A stretch of DNA of 64,000 nt from positions 62,001 through 126,000 of the forward strand of contig JANXBS010000007.1 in NCBI GenBank assembly GCA_025060615.1. The letters are read 5' to 3'. Below the pieces are notes generated by a model that searched no databases, was not told where the DNA came from, and worked only from the letters and a program-made list of their open reading frames with translations. Within the stretch, counting starts at the first letter, position 1. Every line of letters starts with the position of its first letter. Source of the DNA: Anaerolineae bacterium (GTDB lineage: Bacteria > Chloroflexota > Anaerolineae > DUEN01). Both the position numbers and the translations under genes were made by a program. Below, one piece after another: positions 39,648 through 49,900 of this stretch.

Positions 39648-41084
39648 ATGACTATCTTCGCTGAGCTTCGGCCCCAGTTGCCTGAGCCGGTATTGCCGCC
39701 ACAGCGGTCAGGTTGGCTTGAGTTATATTGGCGCGCCTGGGAGCTGGCCATTCAAAATATCCGTCATGGCACCCTAGAAAACGGATTCGTCGAGAGCTAT
39801 ATTGATGCCGCCTTCTCTGAGAACATCTTCCAATGGGACACTTGTTTCATCGTGATGTTCGCCCGCTACGCCTGGCATCTGTTGCCCGTCGGCCCCTCGC
39901 TCGACAATTTCTACCGCAAGCAAGACGGCGACGGCTGGATCTGTCGTGAGTATCGCGGGCGCAATGGCGCCCCCATGTTCGCCAAAGGAAGCGCCGATGC
40001 CATCAATCCCCCTTTGTTTTCCTGGGCGGAATGGGCGCTCTATCAGCTCAGCGGCGATCGGGAGCGGCTCGCTCGCATCTGGTCTCACCTCGTCCAGTAT
40101 GATGCCTGGCTGCGCTTGCACCAGCGTGGCCCCGAGGGGCTTTACTGGTCCTCACGACTAGGATGCGGGATGGATAACACGCCGCGCTTTGTGGCGCGAT
40201 GGGTGGATATGTCCGCTCAACAAGCGCTCAACGCGCGCTGCCTGGCGAGGATCGCCCGGGCCATCGGGCAATCGAGCTACACTGTGACGACGTACCAGGA
40301 CGAACACGCGTTCCTCGCCCACCAGATCAACCGCTATATGTGGGACGAGGTAGCCGGTATGTATTGGGACCTCGATGGCAAGCTGGAGCCGTGGCCGGCG
40401 TTGACCATCGCCCCCTTCTGGACGTTGGTGGCCGACGTGGTACCGCCAGAGCGCAAAGAGCGATTGGTGGCCCACCTGCGCAATCCCGATCGCTTCTGGC
40501 GGGCACACCCCTTTCCTACGCTCTCGGCCGACCATCCAGCCTATCATCCGGATGGCGGCTACTGGATGGGCGCGGTTTGGGCGCCCACCAACTATGCTGT
40601 GATCAAGGGGCTGCGCCGGACCGGCTTCGGTGAGCTAGCCCGTGAGGCCACGGCACGGCATTTAGATCAGATGCTAGCGGTATTGTACGAGACGGGCACC
40701 CTGTGGGAAAATTACGCCCCGGATATGCCTCAACCTGGTAAGCCTGCTGCGCGGGATTTCGTAGGATGGTCCGGTGTGGGTCCGATCGCGCTGCTGATTG
40801 AAGAGATCATCGGCTTGGAGCTGGACGCCGCTCAGCAACAGGTGCATTGGCGGCTGGAAAGCGAGCTACCCCTCGGGCTGCGCAATCTGCGCTTGGGTGA
40901 CAACACCATCAGCTTGGTCGCCGAGCGAGAGGCCGGAGCGGGTATCCTCGTTCGGGTGGAAGCAGCCCGGCCTTTCCAGTTGGAGATCAGCACGCCATTT
41001 ACGGACTTCGTGGAGCAGGTGCCGGCTGGATCGCACTGCTACACTCTAGCTCACTTGGACCGCACAGAGGTGCGGCAGGTATAA
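39648..41084 (+). CDS. MGH1-like / trehalase-fold glycoside hydrolase
   Basis: The 478-residue protein has an (alpha/alpha)6 barrel as in GH37/GH63 and mannosylglycerate hydrolases. Markers are NIFQWDTCFIVMFARYAW near the N-terminus, INPPLFSWAEWALY, GLYWSSRLGCGMDNTPR (with the catalytic Asp candidate), YHPDGGYWMGAVWAPTNYAVIKGL and TLWENYAPDMPQPG (second acid candidate). No signal peptide is seen, so it acts in the cytosol. A compatible-solute or oligosaccharide hydrolase role is possible. It follows the MprF-like gene by 75 bases with GAGGAGG before ATG 39648. Confidence 0.83.
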   Translation: MTIFAELRPQLPEPVLPPQRSGWLELYWRAWELAIQNIRHGTLENGFVESYIDAAFSENIFQWDTCFIVMFARYAWHLLPVGPSLDNFYRKQDGDGWICREYRGRNGAPMFAKGSADAINPPLFSWAEWALYQLSGDRERLARIWSHLVQYDAWLRLHQRGPEGLYWSSRLGCGMDNTPRFVARWVDMSAQQALNARCLARIARAIGQSSYTVTTYQDEHAFLAHQINRYMWDEVAGMYWDLDGKLEPWPALTIAPFWTLVADVVPPERKERLVAHLRNPDRFWRAHPFPTLSADHPAYHPDGGYWMGAVWAPTNYAVIKGLRRTGFGELAREATARHLDQMLAVLYETGTLWENYAPDMPQPGKPAARDFVGWSGVGPIALLIEEIIGLELDAAQQQVHWRLESELPLGLRNLRLGDNTISLVAEREAGAGILVRVEAARPFQLEISTPFTDFVEQVPAGSHCYTLAHLDRTEVRQV

Positions 41085-41146
41085 AGGGCCTATTTCGCCC
41101 TTCCAGTCAATTCGATGAATCCCTTAAGGAGCTAAGCCTCCCTGCA

Positions 41147-41665
41147 ATGTCGTTGATCGCTTACCTAATCCGCCATGCTGAGCCTGAGAAGGGAACCGGT
41201 ATCCCTTATGATGTGCCACCAGGGCCGCCGCTCTCCATGAGAGGACGTGAAGAGGCCCAAAGAGCGGCCGCATTCCTGGCTGATAAGGGGATTCAGCGCC
41301 TCTTTTGTTCGCCGCTGGTGCGAGCGCGAGATACAGCCGAGATTATCGGCCATGTCCTGCGCCTGCAACCGGTTCTGGATGAGCGCCTGGCCGAACATCG
41401 CTCGGGAGAGACTTTCGAGGCCGTGATCGCCCGGATGCGGGCCTTCTGGGAGGCCCACGCGATGGATGGTGATGGCCCTCTGGCTCTGGTGACGCACGGA
41501 TCTCCCATTCGCGCGCTCCTCACCGTGCTAGGAGACGGTCGTCTAGATTGGAGCCGATATCAGTTTGCCGACAACAACATCGTGCCTACGGCCGGCATCT
41601 GGCAAGTTGAGCAGGCTACCAATGGCTGGAAGCTAGAGCTGGTCTTTGTCCCCTCCGAACGCTGA
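41147..41665 (+). CDS. Histidine phosphatase family protein (phosphoglycerate mutase-like)
   Basis: The 172-residue protein has the catalytic RHAEP motif (AYLIRHAEPEKG), CSPLVRARDTAEII and the second His in LVTHGSPIRALL. It belongs to histidine phosphatase branch 1. The catalytic His, two Arg and second His are present. Substrates in the family range from sugar phosphates to protein phosphates, and this one is unknown. It precedes the ABC exporter genes by 22 bases. Confidence 0.9.
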   Translation: MSLIAYLIRHAEPEKGTGIPYDVPPGPPLSMRGREEAQRAAAFLADKGIQRLFCSPLVRARDTAEIIGHVLRLQPVLDERLAEHRSGETFEAVIARMRAFWEAHAMDGDGPLALVTHGSPIRALLTVLGDGRLDWSRYQFADNNIVPTAGIWQVEQATNGWKLELVFVPSER

Positions 41666-41687
41666 AAGCAGTAGGGGCAAGCCTCTC

Positions 41688-42701
41688 ATGCTGCGATCAC
41701 CCTACGCTATCGAGACACAGGAGTTGACCAAGCGCTTTCTTATGCCCAAAGCGCTGGGAATGCTAGCGCGTCAACCCTTTGCCCGGCGCGAGATCTTAGC
41801 CGTGGATCGCGTCACGCTGCAGGTCCGGCCGGGAGAGCTGTTCGGGCTGTTGGGGCCCAACGGCGCGGGGAAGACTACGCTGATCAAGCTGCTTTGCACG
41901 CTGATCCTGCCCACGGCCGGCAACGCCCGCATCTTCGGATACGACCTGAGCGATGGGGATCAGATACGCCGGTTCATCGGCTTAGCAACGGGCGACGAGC
42001 GGAGCTTCTTCTGGCGACTTAGCGGGCGCGAGAACCTGCTCTTCTTCGCCGCGCTGTACGGGCTATCGGGAAGGGAAGCACGGGCGCGTGTAGACGAAGT
42101 CATGCGTCAACTCGAGCTGACAGAGGAGGCTGATCGGCGCTTTGATGGGTACTCCAGCGGCCAGAGGCAACGTCTGGCCATCGCCCGGGCGCTGCTGCAT
42201 CGCCCGCGTGTTCTCTTCCTCGATGAGCCGACCCGCTCTCTCGATCCGATGGCCACCCGACACCTGCACGAGCTCATCCTGAACGAGTTGCTGCGGCGAG
42301 AGGGGATGACCATCTTCCTGACCACGCACCGGCTGGACGAGGCCGAACGGCTGTGTAGCCGCGTAGCGATCATGCATCGCGGGCGCGTACGCGCTTGTGG
42401 CACGGTGGAGGAGTTGCGTGCCACGCTTCGCCCAGTGACTCGTTATCGGGTGAGGACATCAGCGCTGCCGGCCGGTTGGATGCAAACTTGGCGTCCAGAG
42501 TGGGGCCGCCTAGAGGAGCGCCTAGCAGGGGACGGCCGCCAGGAGCTCGTCCTGGACTCGGCCAGTGGTGAAGAAGCTTTGGCCCGGCTGATCGCTCACG
42601 TGACAGGCATGGGCGGAATGGTGTATGCAGTGACAGAGGAGAGGCCCTCGCTGGAGCAAGTCTTTCAGCGCTTTACCGCGGAGGACGGAACCGGTGCGTA
42701 A
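41688..42701 (+). CDS. ABC-2 type transporter, ATP-binding protein
   Basis: The 337-residue protein has Walker A GPNGAGKTT, the signature YSSGQRQRLAIARALL, Walker B VLFLDEPTRSLDP and the switch His in LTTHRLDEAERLC. A C-terminal extension (about 235-337) resembles the DrrA/CcmA group. The ATG at 41688 is chosen; a TTG at 41646 would overlap the phosphatase gene by 20 bases. With the permease at 42694 it forms an exporter of lipids, drugs or polysaccharides. The signature SSGQRQR departs slightly from the usual LSGGQ(Q/R)QR. Confidence 0.92.
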   Translation: MLRSPYAIETQELTKRFLMPKALGMLARQPFARREILAVDRVTLQVRPGELFGLLGPNGAGKTTLIKLLCTLILPTAGNARIFGYDLSDGDQIRRFIGLATGDERSFFWRLSGRENLLFFAALYGLSGREARARVDEVMRQLELTEEADRRFDGYSSGQRQRLAIARALLHRPRVLFLDEPTRSLDPMATRHLHELILNELLRREGMTIFLTTHRLDEAERLCSRVAIMHRGRVRACGTVEELRATLRPVTRYRVRTSALPAGWMQTWRPEWGRLEERLAGDGRQELVLDSASGEEALARLIAHVTGMGGMVYAVTEERPSLEQVFQRFTAEDGTGA

Positions 42702-43497
42702 AGTGTGGGCATTTCTACGACGAGATTGGCTCGTGGAGAGTTCCTATCCCGTCTCCCTGTTGCTGCAGTTTCTAGGCGTCTTCTTCAATGTGTTCGTGTT
42801 CTACTTCCTTAGCCGCTTAGTAACGGGCCTAGACATCCCAGCCCTGGCCAGCTACGGAGGCGATTACTTCGCCTTTATCCTGGTGGGCATCGCCTTCTCC
42901 GGCTATTTCGGCGTTGGCCTCTCCAGCTTCGCCAGCAACCTGCGCACCGCTCAGACCACAGGCACGCTGGAGGCTATGCTTCTCACGCCGACCCGCTTGT
43001 CCACCGTCATTTTCTCCTCTTGCCTATGGGATTACCTGCTGACCACCTTGCGCACCCTAGCGCATTTGGCCCTCGGGGCGCTCCTTTTCGGCGTCAGCTT
43101 TGGCCAGGGTAACTATCTAGCCGCCTTTTTGATCCTGATCCTGTCGGTCATCACATTCAGCAGCCTAGGGATCATTGCGGCCAGCTTCATTATGGTGCTC
43201 AAGCGCGGTGACCCCGTAACGTGGCTAGTGAACGCTTTGGCTTCGCTTTTGGGAGGGGTGTTCTACCCGGTAGATGTGCTTCCCGGTTGGCTGCAAGGGG
43301 TGTCCAGTCTGGTTCCGGTCACCTACGCGCTGCGCGCCATGCGCCGGGCGCTGCTGGTGGGCGTTAGCACTCGCGCCTTACTGCCCGACATGCTGATCCT
43401 GGCCGCGTTTGGAGCTTTTCTGCTACCGATTAGTTTGTTGGCTTTCCGTTTCGCCGTCCATCGCGCGCGTGTGGACGGGAGCCTAGCGCACTACTGA
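42694..43497 (+). CDS. ABC-2 type transporter, permease protein
   Basis: The 267-residue protein has six membrane helices and the ABC-2 membrane core: GTLEAMLLTPTRLSTVI, LGIIAASFIMVLKRGDPVTW and LLGGVFYPVDVLPGWLQGVSSLVPVTYALRAMR, cut as GGVFYPVDVLPGWLQ. The start is GTG 42694, overlapping the ATPase gene by eight bases, so the two are translated together. It converges with the C25 peptidase gene, leaving only seven bases between the stops and no room for a terminator. Confidence 0.92.
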   Translation: MRKVWAFLRRDWLVESSYPVSLLLQFLGVFFNVFVFYFLSRLVTGLDIPALASYGGDYFAFILVGIAFSGYFGVGLSSFASNLRTAQTTGTLEAMLLTPTRLSTVIFSSCLWDYLLTTLRTLAHLALGALLFGVSFGQGNYLAAFLILILSVITFSSLGIIAASFIMVLKRGDPVTWLVNALASLLGGVFYPVDVLPGWLQGVSSLVPVTYALRAMRRALLVGVSTRALLPDMLILAAFGAFLLPISLLAFRFAVHRARVDGSLAHY

Positions 43498-43504
43498 ACG
43501 CTGC

Positions 43505-45664
43505 TCAGCGAGGCAGCGGTAGTGCTGGATCGCCTAGCAGGTTAAACGTGGCCACCACGTCACGCTGTCCATCTCGTTCTAGAGGGGTGAGACGCTTGGC
43601 CTGCAATACCGCCTCGCCAAGCGTCTGGATTTGAGGGTCGGTGATCTGGCTGTACAGCGTTTCAGCTAAAGCCATCTGGTCGGCGGGCAATGACTCGCTG
43701 GTGGGGACTAACGCGGCCACCGCTCCCCCGCTGGGCGCCCGCAGCAGCGCCTCAGCCAGCGAGACCGTCTGCGGATGATGAAAGTAGCCGGTCAGGCAAG
43801 TCAGGTTGATGAGCAGAAACGGCCGATCGCTGTTGCGCAACGCCAGCACGTCCTCGGTGGAGAAGACCTTCTCCTTGGCCCACAAGGTGACGCTGCCATG
43901 GCCGATGTAGTTCACCAGCCCTACGCCCTGGTTCATCGCCTCCAAGATATGGGCGTGGGGATCCTCCACCTGGCCTAGATAGACCTTTCGCGCCTGGAAC
44001 TTCGGGCCAAGATATTTTTCCGACAAGATTTCCGACATCTGGACGAAATATGGCTCTTCGTCGTCGGCGGCCATCAGCGCCTGACGTATCCAATCGCTGC
44101 CGCTTTCTCGTTCCCACCGTAGGGCTTTGTCCACCATCGCCCGGACCTGATCTGGCCGCTGTGCCGGAAGGCGCCCCAGAGCGATGTCGGGCCGCCCATC
44201 GTCGTCAATATCGGCCAGCCAGTTGTCGCTGGCAGTCTGGCCGACGAAATGGGTCTGCACCAGAGCGGTAGGGATTAGGTTGCGCTCGGGCCCGCCTGTG
44301 TATCCATAGGTGTCGTAGCTGGCGTCGCCGACTAGCAACGCAAAGCGCGGTTTGGGCTCGGGCCAGGTGTGTAGCGCCTCTGCTAGAAAATCGCGGATGG
44401 CGGCCGGGTCGGGCAGTCCGAAAGTGTAGGCGTCGTAGAGCTCGGCCGAGGTGATGGTGAACACGCGCAACCCTTGACCTGCGCGATGGTTAAGCAACGG
44501 CTGGACGGCCTCGGCTAGTTCGGGATGGACGATGGCGATGTAGTCTGCGCCCCCCTCCGGGCGTGGTGACCGTGGAAGAGGCCTCACCTCGACGGCTTCT
44601 GGCTCGAGAAATCCTTTTCCGGCAGCAATCCAGTAATGGCGTGCCCCCTTTGTATCGCTACGCTGAAAGCGGACGGCTTGGCGATCCCCAGCCCGGCTCA
44701 CTTGAAAGCCATCCAGCGGTACGGGTTGCTCTGGGTCGGTGACGTCCCATAGCGCCACCTCACCATCAGGGAGCTCGGTGATTTGAAAAGCGCCTTCGCC
44801 CGCCCAGAAGTCAAGCCATCCAGCATCCGCTTGAAGATAGCGCGGATAGCTCACCTCGACCCAATCTAGATAGCTGAGCTCTGCCGGCGCGTTGGTGTCA
44901 CCGGGGGCGGTGATTGTCAGCTGATTTTGGCCAGGCTGCAAAACGCCAGCGGGGAGCGTCGCGCGAAGGATCTGACGCCCCTGGCCATCCCAAGTGACAT
45001 CGGCTACTGGCATCTCGTTCAATCGGATTATCACATGGTGGTCAGGGTTGACAAGCGCGCTGGAGTGCGACCAGAGGCTGACCCGGAGACTCGCCTCGCC
45101 GCTCGCCAGCGCGGCCGCAAGGTCGAACGTCACGGTCACACTGCGGCCACCATAAATCGGCTGCCAGAGCCAGTGATCCTCTGCGGCGGGGAGGGTCGAA
45201 AGATACTGCCGCTGCTCCTCGAGGTGGGATTGGACCAGGGCGATGGTGGCCGCCTCTTCGCCGGCACCGGCCACCTGGATCGATGAGAGGCGCTGGCCTG
45301 GAGCACGCCGAAGCCAGTAGACGTTATATGGGCTGTAAATGCTGCCGCTGGGCCGGGCATAGAAGACCAGAGAGCGCTCTCGGCCACGGCCGATGAGCGC
45401 GAAAGGCACCGCCTTCCCTTGATTTGTCAATTGCAGATCGTCCTCACCCAGGCGGCGGAGATCAACCCCGGCCGCGCGCAGGGCATCGTCGCTTAGGCGA
45501 TACAACCCCCCGTCGCGGACGGTGATGCGTATCTGTTCTTGAGGGCTGAGCTCTTGTGTTAATTGGCGGCGTCCGCACGCGCCCAGCGTGAGGGCTAAGG
45601 CTCCCAAGAGTACGAGGGCCCATGATATCCCTGCCATCGAGCGGAAAGGCCAAGCTCGCAACAT
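43505..45664 (-). CDS. Peptidase C25 (gingipain-like) lipoprotein
   Basis: The 719-residue protein has a lipoprotein signal with lipobox LGAC. A beta-rich N-terminal half (about 40-345) includes a galactose-binding-like sandwich. The C-terminal half is a gingipain-type caspase-like fold: YIAIVHPELAEAVQPLLNHR, LLVGDASYDTYGYTG, the catalytic His590 in NYIGHGSVTLW and Cys623 in INLTCLTGYF. It is therefore an extracytoplasmic cysteine peptidase tethered to the outer face of the membrane. No C-terminal type IX sorting domain is seen, which fits a non-Bacteroidetes host. The downstream-transcribed partner from 46696 is a PTP-rich surface protein with a membrane anchor, 21 bases upstream of this gene. 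Confidence 0.9.
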   Translation of the reverse strand: MLRAWPFRSMAGISWALVLLGALALTLGACGRRQLTQELSPQEQIRITVRDGGLYRLSDDALRAAGVDLRRLGEDDLQLTNQGKAVPFALIGRGRERSLVFYARPSGSIYSPYNVYWLRRAPGQRLSSIQVAGAGEEAATIALVQSHLEEQRQYLSTLPAAEDHWLWQPIYGGRSVTVTFDLAAALASGEASLRVSLWSHSSALVNPDHHVIIRLNEMPVADVTWDGQGRQILRATLPAGVLQPGQNQLTITAPGDTNAPAELSYLDWVEVSYPRYLQADAGWLDFWAGEGAFQITELPDGEVALWDVTDPEQPVPLDGFQVSRAGDRQAVRFQRSDTKGARHYWIAAGKGFLEPEAVEVRPLPRSPRPEGGADYIAIVHPELAEAVQPLLNHRAGQGLRVFTITSAELYDAYTFGLPDPAAIRDFLAEALHTWPEPKPRFALLVGDASYDTYGYTGGPERNLIPTALVQTHFVGQTASDNWLADIDDDGRPDIALGRLPAQRPDQVRAMVDKALRWERESGSDWIRQALMAADDEEPYFVQMSEILSEKYLGPKFQARKVYLGQVEDPHAHILEAMNQGVGLVNYIGHGSVTLWAKEKVFSTEDVLALRNSDRPFLLINLTCLTGYFHHPQTVSLAEALLRAPSGGAVAALVPTSESLPADQMALAETLYSQITDPQIQTLGEAVLQAKRLTPLERDGQRDVVATFNLLGDPALPLPR

Positions 45665-45685
45665 GACATATCTTTCCGAAGGCGA

Positions 45686-46696
45686 TCAGCGCAGGCCCCG
45701 CCAGAGGATGAATGCCACGATGACCAAGGCTAGCGCGCCGCACAGGGAGCCGCCGGCCAGGTAGAGCATAACGTCGGCCGGCCTGGACAGTAACGGGCGC
45801 GGGGAGGGCGTCGCCCTCGGCGGAATTTGACGGGCTGGGGGCGGCGCGGCGGCCAGCGCAACAGAGGATGGCGGCGTGCTCAGAACCTCTGTCGAGTCCT
45901 CTGCGCGTGGTTCGGCGGGGGGCGAAGGGGGTTCTGGCACAGCTATAGACGACATAGCGGTCGCTGGTGAAGCCGGAGGCATCTCCGAAATCGGCGACAC
46001 AGTTGGCGATGCGAGAGGGGATGTAAAAGCAAGCGTTAGGGCGGGAGACGACGTGCCCGTAGCTTCTTGGAAAGGCGTGACACCTGGAGCTGCTATCCAA
46101 GTCGGCGTTGGAGTAAGCGTAGGCGGAGAAGCCCCCGTAGGAGTGCGCGTAGGGGTAGACGGCTGCAAAGCCACGAAAGTGGCGGTAGCCGTTGGGCTTG
46201 GCGTGTCTGTGGCAGTCGGCCTGAAGGATGGTGTCTGAGTCGCCAAGGCCGTGGGAGACGGCGTAGGCGTAGCCGTCGGTGTGGACATGCCAGGCGACGG
46301 GAACATGACAACGACGGGGCCGTAATACTCGATGTTGCCATTCGTATCGAGCGCTCCCAATCTGTAGTAGTAGGTGACGCCAGGCGTCACCTGACTATCC
46401 AGGTAGTCATAGTAATCACCCGTCACTTCCATGGTGCTCTCGATGAAGATTAGCATCGCTCCTCGTTGGGCTGGATCGGTGGAACGGTACAGATAGAAGC
46501 CAACGTTATTAGTCTCAGATCCGGTCTCCCACATGAGTAGGATGCCGTCCCCCTGCACCTCGGCCTCGAAATACATCAGCGTGACGGCCGCACGGGCGAT
46601 CCGAGCCCCGGCTAGAAAGCCTAGGACCAGACACAGCGGGAGAAGCCAGCGCTGTGTAGAGGACATCAGCGCTGCCGACCAGGTGTATCGTTTCAT
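45686..46696 (-). CDS. Surface protein: beta-sandwich domain, Thr/Pro-rich stalk, C-terminal membrane anchor
   Basis: The 336-residue protein begins with a signal peptide (to about residue 36). A fibronectin-III-like sandwich follows (37-132; VTLMYFEAEVQGDGILLMWETGS and YYYRLGALDTNGNIEYYGP), then about 150 residues rich in Thr, Pro, Ser and Ala (TPTATPTPSPTA and similar). One membrane helix near residues 310-330 and WRGLR end the protein. It looks like a stalked domain held on the cytoplasmic membrane. PTP-rich linkers of this kind are common in Chloroflexota. It is probably co-transcribed with the C25 peptidase, perhaps as its substrate or docking partner. Confidence 0.82.
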   Translation of the reverse strand: MKRYTWSAALMSSTQRWLLPLCLVLGFLAGARIARAAVTLMYFEAEVQGDGILLMWETGSETNNVGFYLYRSTDPAQRGAMLIFIESTMEVTGDYYDYLDSQVTPGVTYYYRLGALDTNGNIEYYGPVVVMFPSPGMSTPTATPTPSPTALATQTPSFRPTATDTPSPTATATFVALQPSTPTRTPTGASPPTLTPTPTWIAAPGVTPFQEATGTSSPALTLAFTSPLASPTVSPISEMPPASPATAMSSIAVPEPPSPPAEPRAEDSTEVLSTPPSSVALAAAPPPARQIPPRATPSPRPLLSRPADVMLYLAGGSLCGALALVIVAFILWRGLR

Positions 46697-46756
46697 GGCA
46701 TGCTTGCCTCAAAGACTAGATTCTTGCCCTCTCTCCCAGCCCCTTCACTTATGGAC

Positions 46757-46787
46757 ATCTCTCGTCTCCGAATTCGGAGGCAGAGAT
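46757..46787. repeat. Imperfect palindrome between ileS and the surface protein gene
   Basis: ATCTCT...CTCCGAATTCGGAG...AGAGAT forms an inverted repeat of about 30 bases with a perfect 14-bp centre. There is no T-run on either side. It could be a 3' end structure for ileS or an operator for the surface protein gene. Confidence 0.4.
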
Positions 46788-46907
46788 AAGAGGGTTGCTA
46801 AGACGCTCTGCTGGAGAGAGTGGCAGCACAGCCACTGCACCCTCCCTTCAATCTGGGCAAGTCTATTTTGCGCCTGGGGGAGCAGCTACAAAATAGGAAA
46901 GATGGCT

Positions 46908-49900
46908 CTACTGCCGCTGAGTCCGGCGGAGGCCGAGCACTAGCCGTTGTCCATCCACCGTATCCTCCTGTACGGCCTCGCCAGAAGGGGTAGGCACAAG
47001 CCTCATCTCTACGCTCAGGGTCTCCTCTTGGATGAAATCGGCGAACACTTGAACGGCGGTGGCCAGTTGTCCATCGGCGGCGAACTCCGTAACGATGCGG
47101 TCCTCAATGGCAAACCCCGCCTCCTTGCGCAGGTTTTGAATACGGCGGATCACCTCACGGGCCAGCCCTTCGTACATCAACGACTCGGTAAGATGCGTAT
47201 CCACGGCTACGGTGATCCCACCAGCGGCGGCCACTGCGAAGCCGACCCGCGGCGCCGTCTGGATGAGCACCTCATCTGGGGCCAGCTCTACCCGCTCCCC
47301 ATCGGCAGTCAGCATCAGCGGCTGTCCAGCGCGCAGGACGCGCACGGCGGCGATGGCATCGGCCTGAGCCAGCGCCTGACGCACAGCCGGGAACTTTCGC
47401 CCGAAGCGCGGCCCTAGCTTGCGATTGTCAGGCAACAGGCGATATTCGACCAGCTCTGCCTCTTCAGCGGTGACCTCCAATGCCTTCACATTCAGCTCAT
47501 CGGCCACGATGTCTGATAGGCGCAGTAGGCGATCGCGCAGGGACGGATCGGGCAATACGACCACAGCCCTCGCCAACGGCTGACGCAGCTTGATGTTGGC
47601 GTTGTTACGGGCGCTGTGTCCCAGGGTGACCACCTGGCGGGCCAGCGTCATATCGGCCAGCAAAGCGGAGTCCACCGAGCCTACATCTGGAATCGGCCAG
47701 TCCGTTAAATGCACGCTCACCGGCGCCTCGGCGTCCACTGAGCGCACTAGGTTTCGGAACATCTGTTCGGTCACGAACGGCATAAAGGGTGCCAGTAGCC
47801 GGGCCAGCGTGACGATCACGCCGTACAGCGTGTCCAGCGCGGCCGGCTCACCATCCCAGAAGCGACGGCGGGAGCGGCGCACATACCAGTCGCTCAGGTC
47901 ATCCACGAACGTCTCCAACGCCTGCGTGGCTCCGAAGGCGTCGAAATCCTCCAACCGGTCAGTGACGATGCGGACTACCTCATGCAGGCGGGAGATGATC
48001 CAGCGGTCCAGAATCTGGAGTTGGGGTGATCGAAGGTCGGGAACGGAGCGCCAATCCTTGGGATGCCAACCGGGGGCCAGATTGGCATAGGTGACGAAGA
48101 AAGCGTAGACATTCCACAGCGGCAGGATGAAGCGGCGACGCACCTCATCGGCCAGCCTATAGCCGAAGAGCAGGTTTACCTCCGGCCGGTGGGCGCAATA
48201 CATCCAGCGCATTGTGTCCACGCCGATGGCCTCGGCCGCCTCGTTGAACTCGATCATATTGCCCCAAGACTTGTGCATCTCTCGGCCGTCCTCGCCCAGC
48301 AAAGTAGCGTACCCCAGCACGGTCCGGAAGGGAGGCTTCCGTTCCAGCACCGTGCTCATGGCCAGCAGCGAATAGAACCAGTTACGGAACTGGCCGGGGA
48401 ACGATTCTGTGATGAAATCGGCTGGGAACCACTTCTCCCAGTACGCTCGATCAGTGCGATAGCGCAGGGTGGAGAAAGGGACAATGCCGGCGTCCAACCA
48501 GGGATTGCCCACGTCTGGGATGCGGTTGATGAGCTCACCGCACCGGGAGCAGCGGATCTTGATGGCGTCAATCCATGGGCGATGGGGCGTATGCCCATCG
48601 AACACCTCCCACCCCTCGGCAGCGCGCTCCTTTAGTTCATATTCATCGCCGATCACCTCGAAGTGGCCGCATTGATGACACTCCCAGATGGGCAACGCCA
48701 GCCCCCAGTACCGCTTCTTCGAGATCATCCAGTCGTGCATGTTGCGTAGCCAGTCCAGCTCGCGCTCGAGGCCGAATTCGGGGATCCACCGGATCTGGCG
48801 GGTGATGTCCATCATCTGATAGCGTAGCTCGTCCATGGAAATGAACCACTCGTCCACCAGGCGGAAGACGAGAGGGGTGTGGCATCGCCAGCACTCCGGG
48901 TAGCGGTGAGTGTATGGCTCCAGCCGGTAGAAAAGCCCCTTGCTCTTCAGGTTTTCGATAATGGGCTCAGTTACCGTTGCCACATCGCGGCCAGTGAGCC
49001 AGTCGAAGCCGTCTAAGTATATCCCTGATTCATCCAGTGGGGCGATGGTCGGTAGCCCGAATTGCTTGCCCAACTGGAAGTCCTCAGCGCCGCAACCGGG
49101 AGCGATGTGGACAATGCCCGTGCCCTCTTGTTCGCCCACTTCGTCCCAGGGGATGACGCAATGATGCGTCGGTACGTTAGCCGTCTGGATAGCCGGCAGC
49201 TCGTCGAAAGGGCCTTCATAACGCCAGCCCACCATCTCGGCCCCTTTGAGCGAGCCCAGCACCTCGTAGTGGCCACGCAGCGCCTGTTTCGCCGCACCCT
49301 CGGCTACGTAGTAAATCCACATCCGGCCGTTTTCATCGGCCTGACGGACGCGCAGGTACGTCAGATCTGGGCCGACAGCCGCCGCTACGTTGCTGGTGAG
49401 CGTCCATGGGGTGGTCGTCCACACTAGCAGCGCCTCACCGGGGCGATCCCGCAGCGGGAAGCGCACGGTCAAGCCGGGGTCGGTGCGCTCGACGTAGCCC
49501 TCGGTGACGATCTCATGCTGGCTGATGCCGGTGCCACAGCGTGGACACCAGGGCATGACATCCGTCCCCTTGTACAGCCAGCGGTTCTCCCAACAGCGCT
49601 TGAGGAAGCCCCAGATCTGGTAGTTGTTCTCGTTGGAGAAGGTGAAATACGAGCCGCCAAGCTCGGGTAGCCCCAGCCGACCCACAATCTGCTCCACCGT
49701 ATCGGTCACCGGGCCATTCGGCCCTTCAACGGTGATGATCTGCGAGGGGTCTTCTTCCAGTTTGTCGCGTAACCAGAGCAGTTGCTCAGGGTCGTTCCAA
49801 TCCATCCAATAACCCAGGCGAATAGATTGTTGCGTCTGCACAGCGGCGTAGGTGAGCACACGGGCCTTGCACAGCCTGACGAACCGGTCAATACCAAACG

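Noticed and set aside
45462-46100. 212-codon minus-strand frame between the C25 and surface protein genes
   Set aside because: It overlaps both genes in another frame; the low-complexity PTP stretch keeps alternative frames open by composition.
46093-46341. Arg/Leu-rich frame opposite or beside the PTP stretch, which looks repetitive
   Set aside because: The repetition comes from Thr/Pro codons of the surface protein, not from a DNA repeat or CRISPR array.
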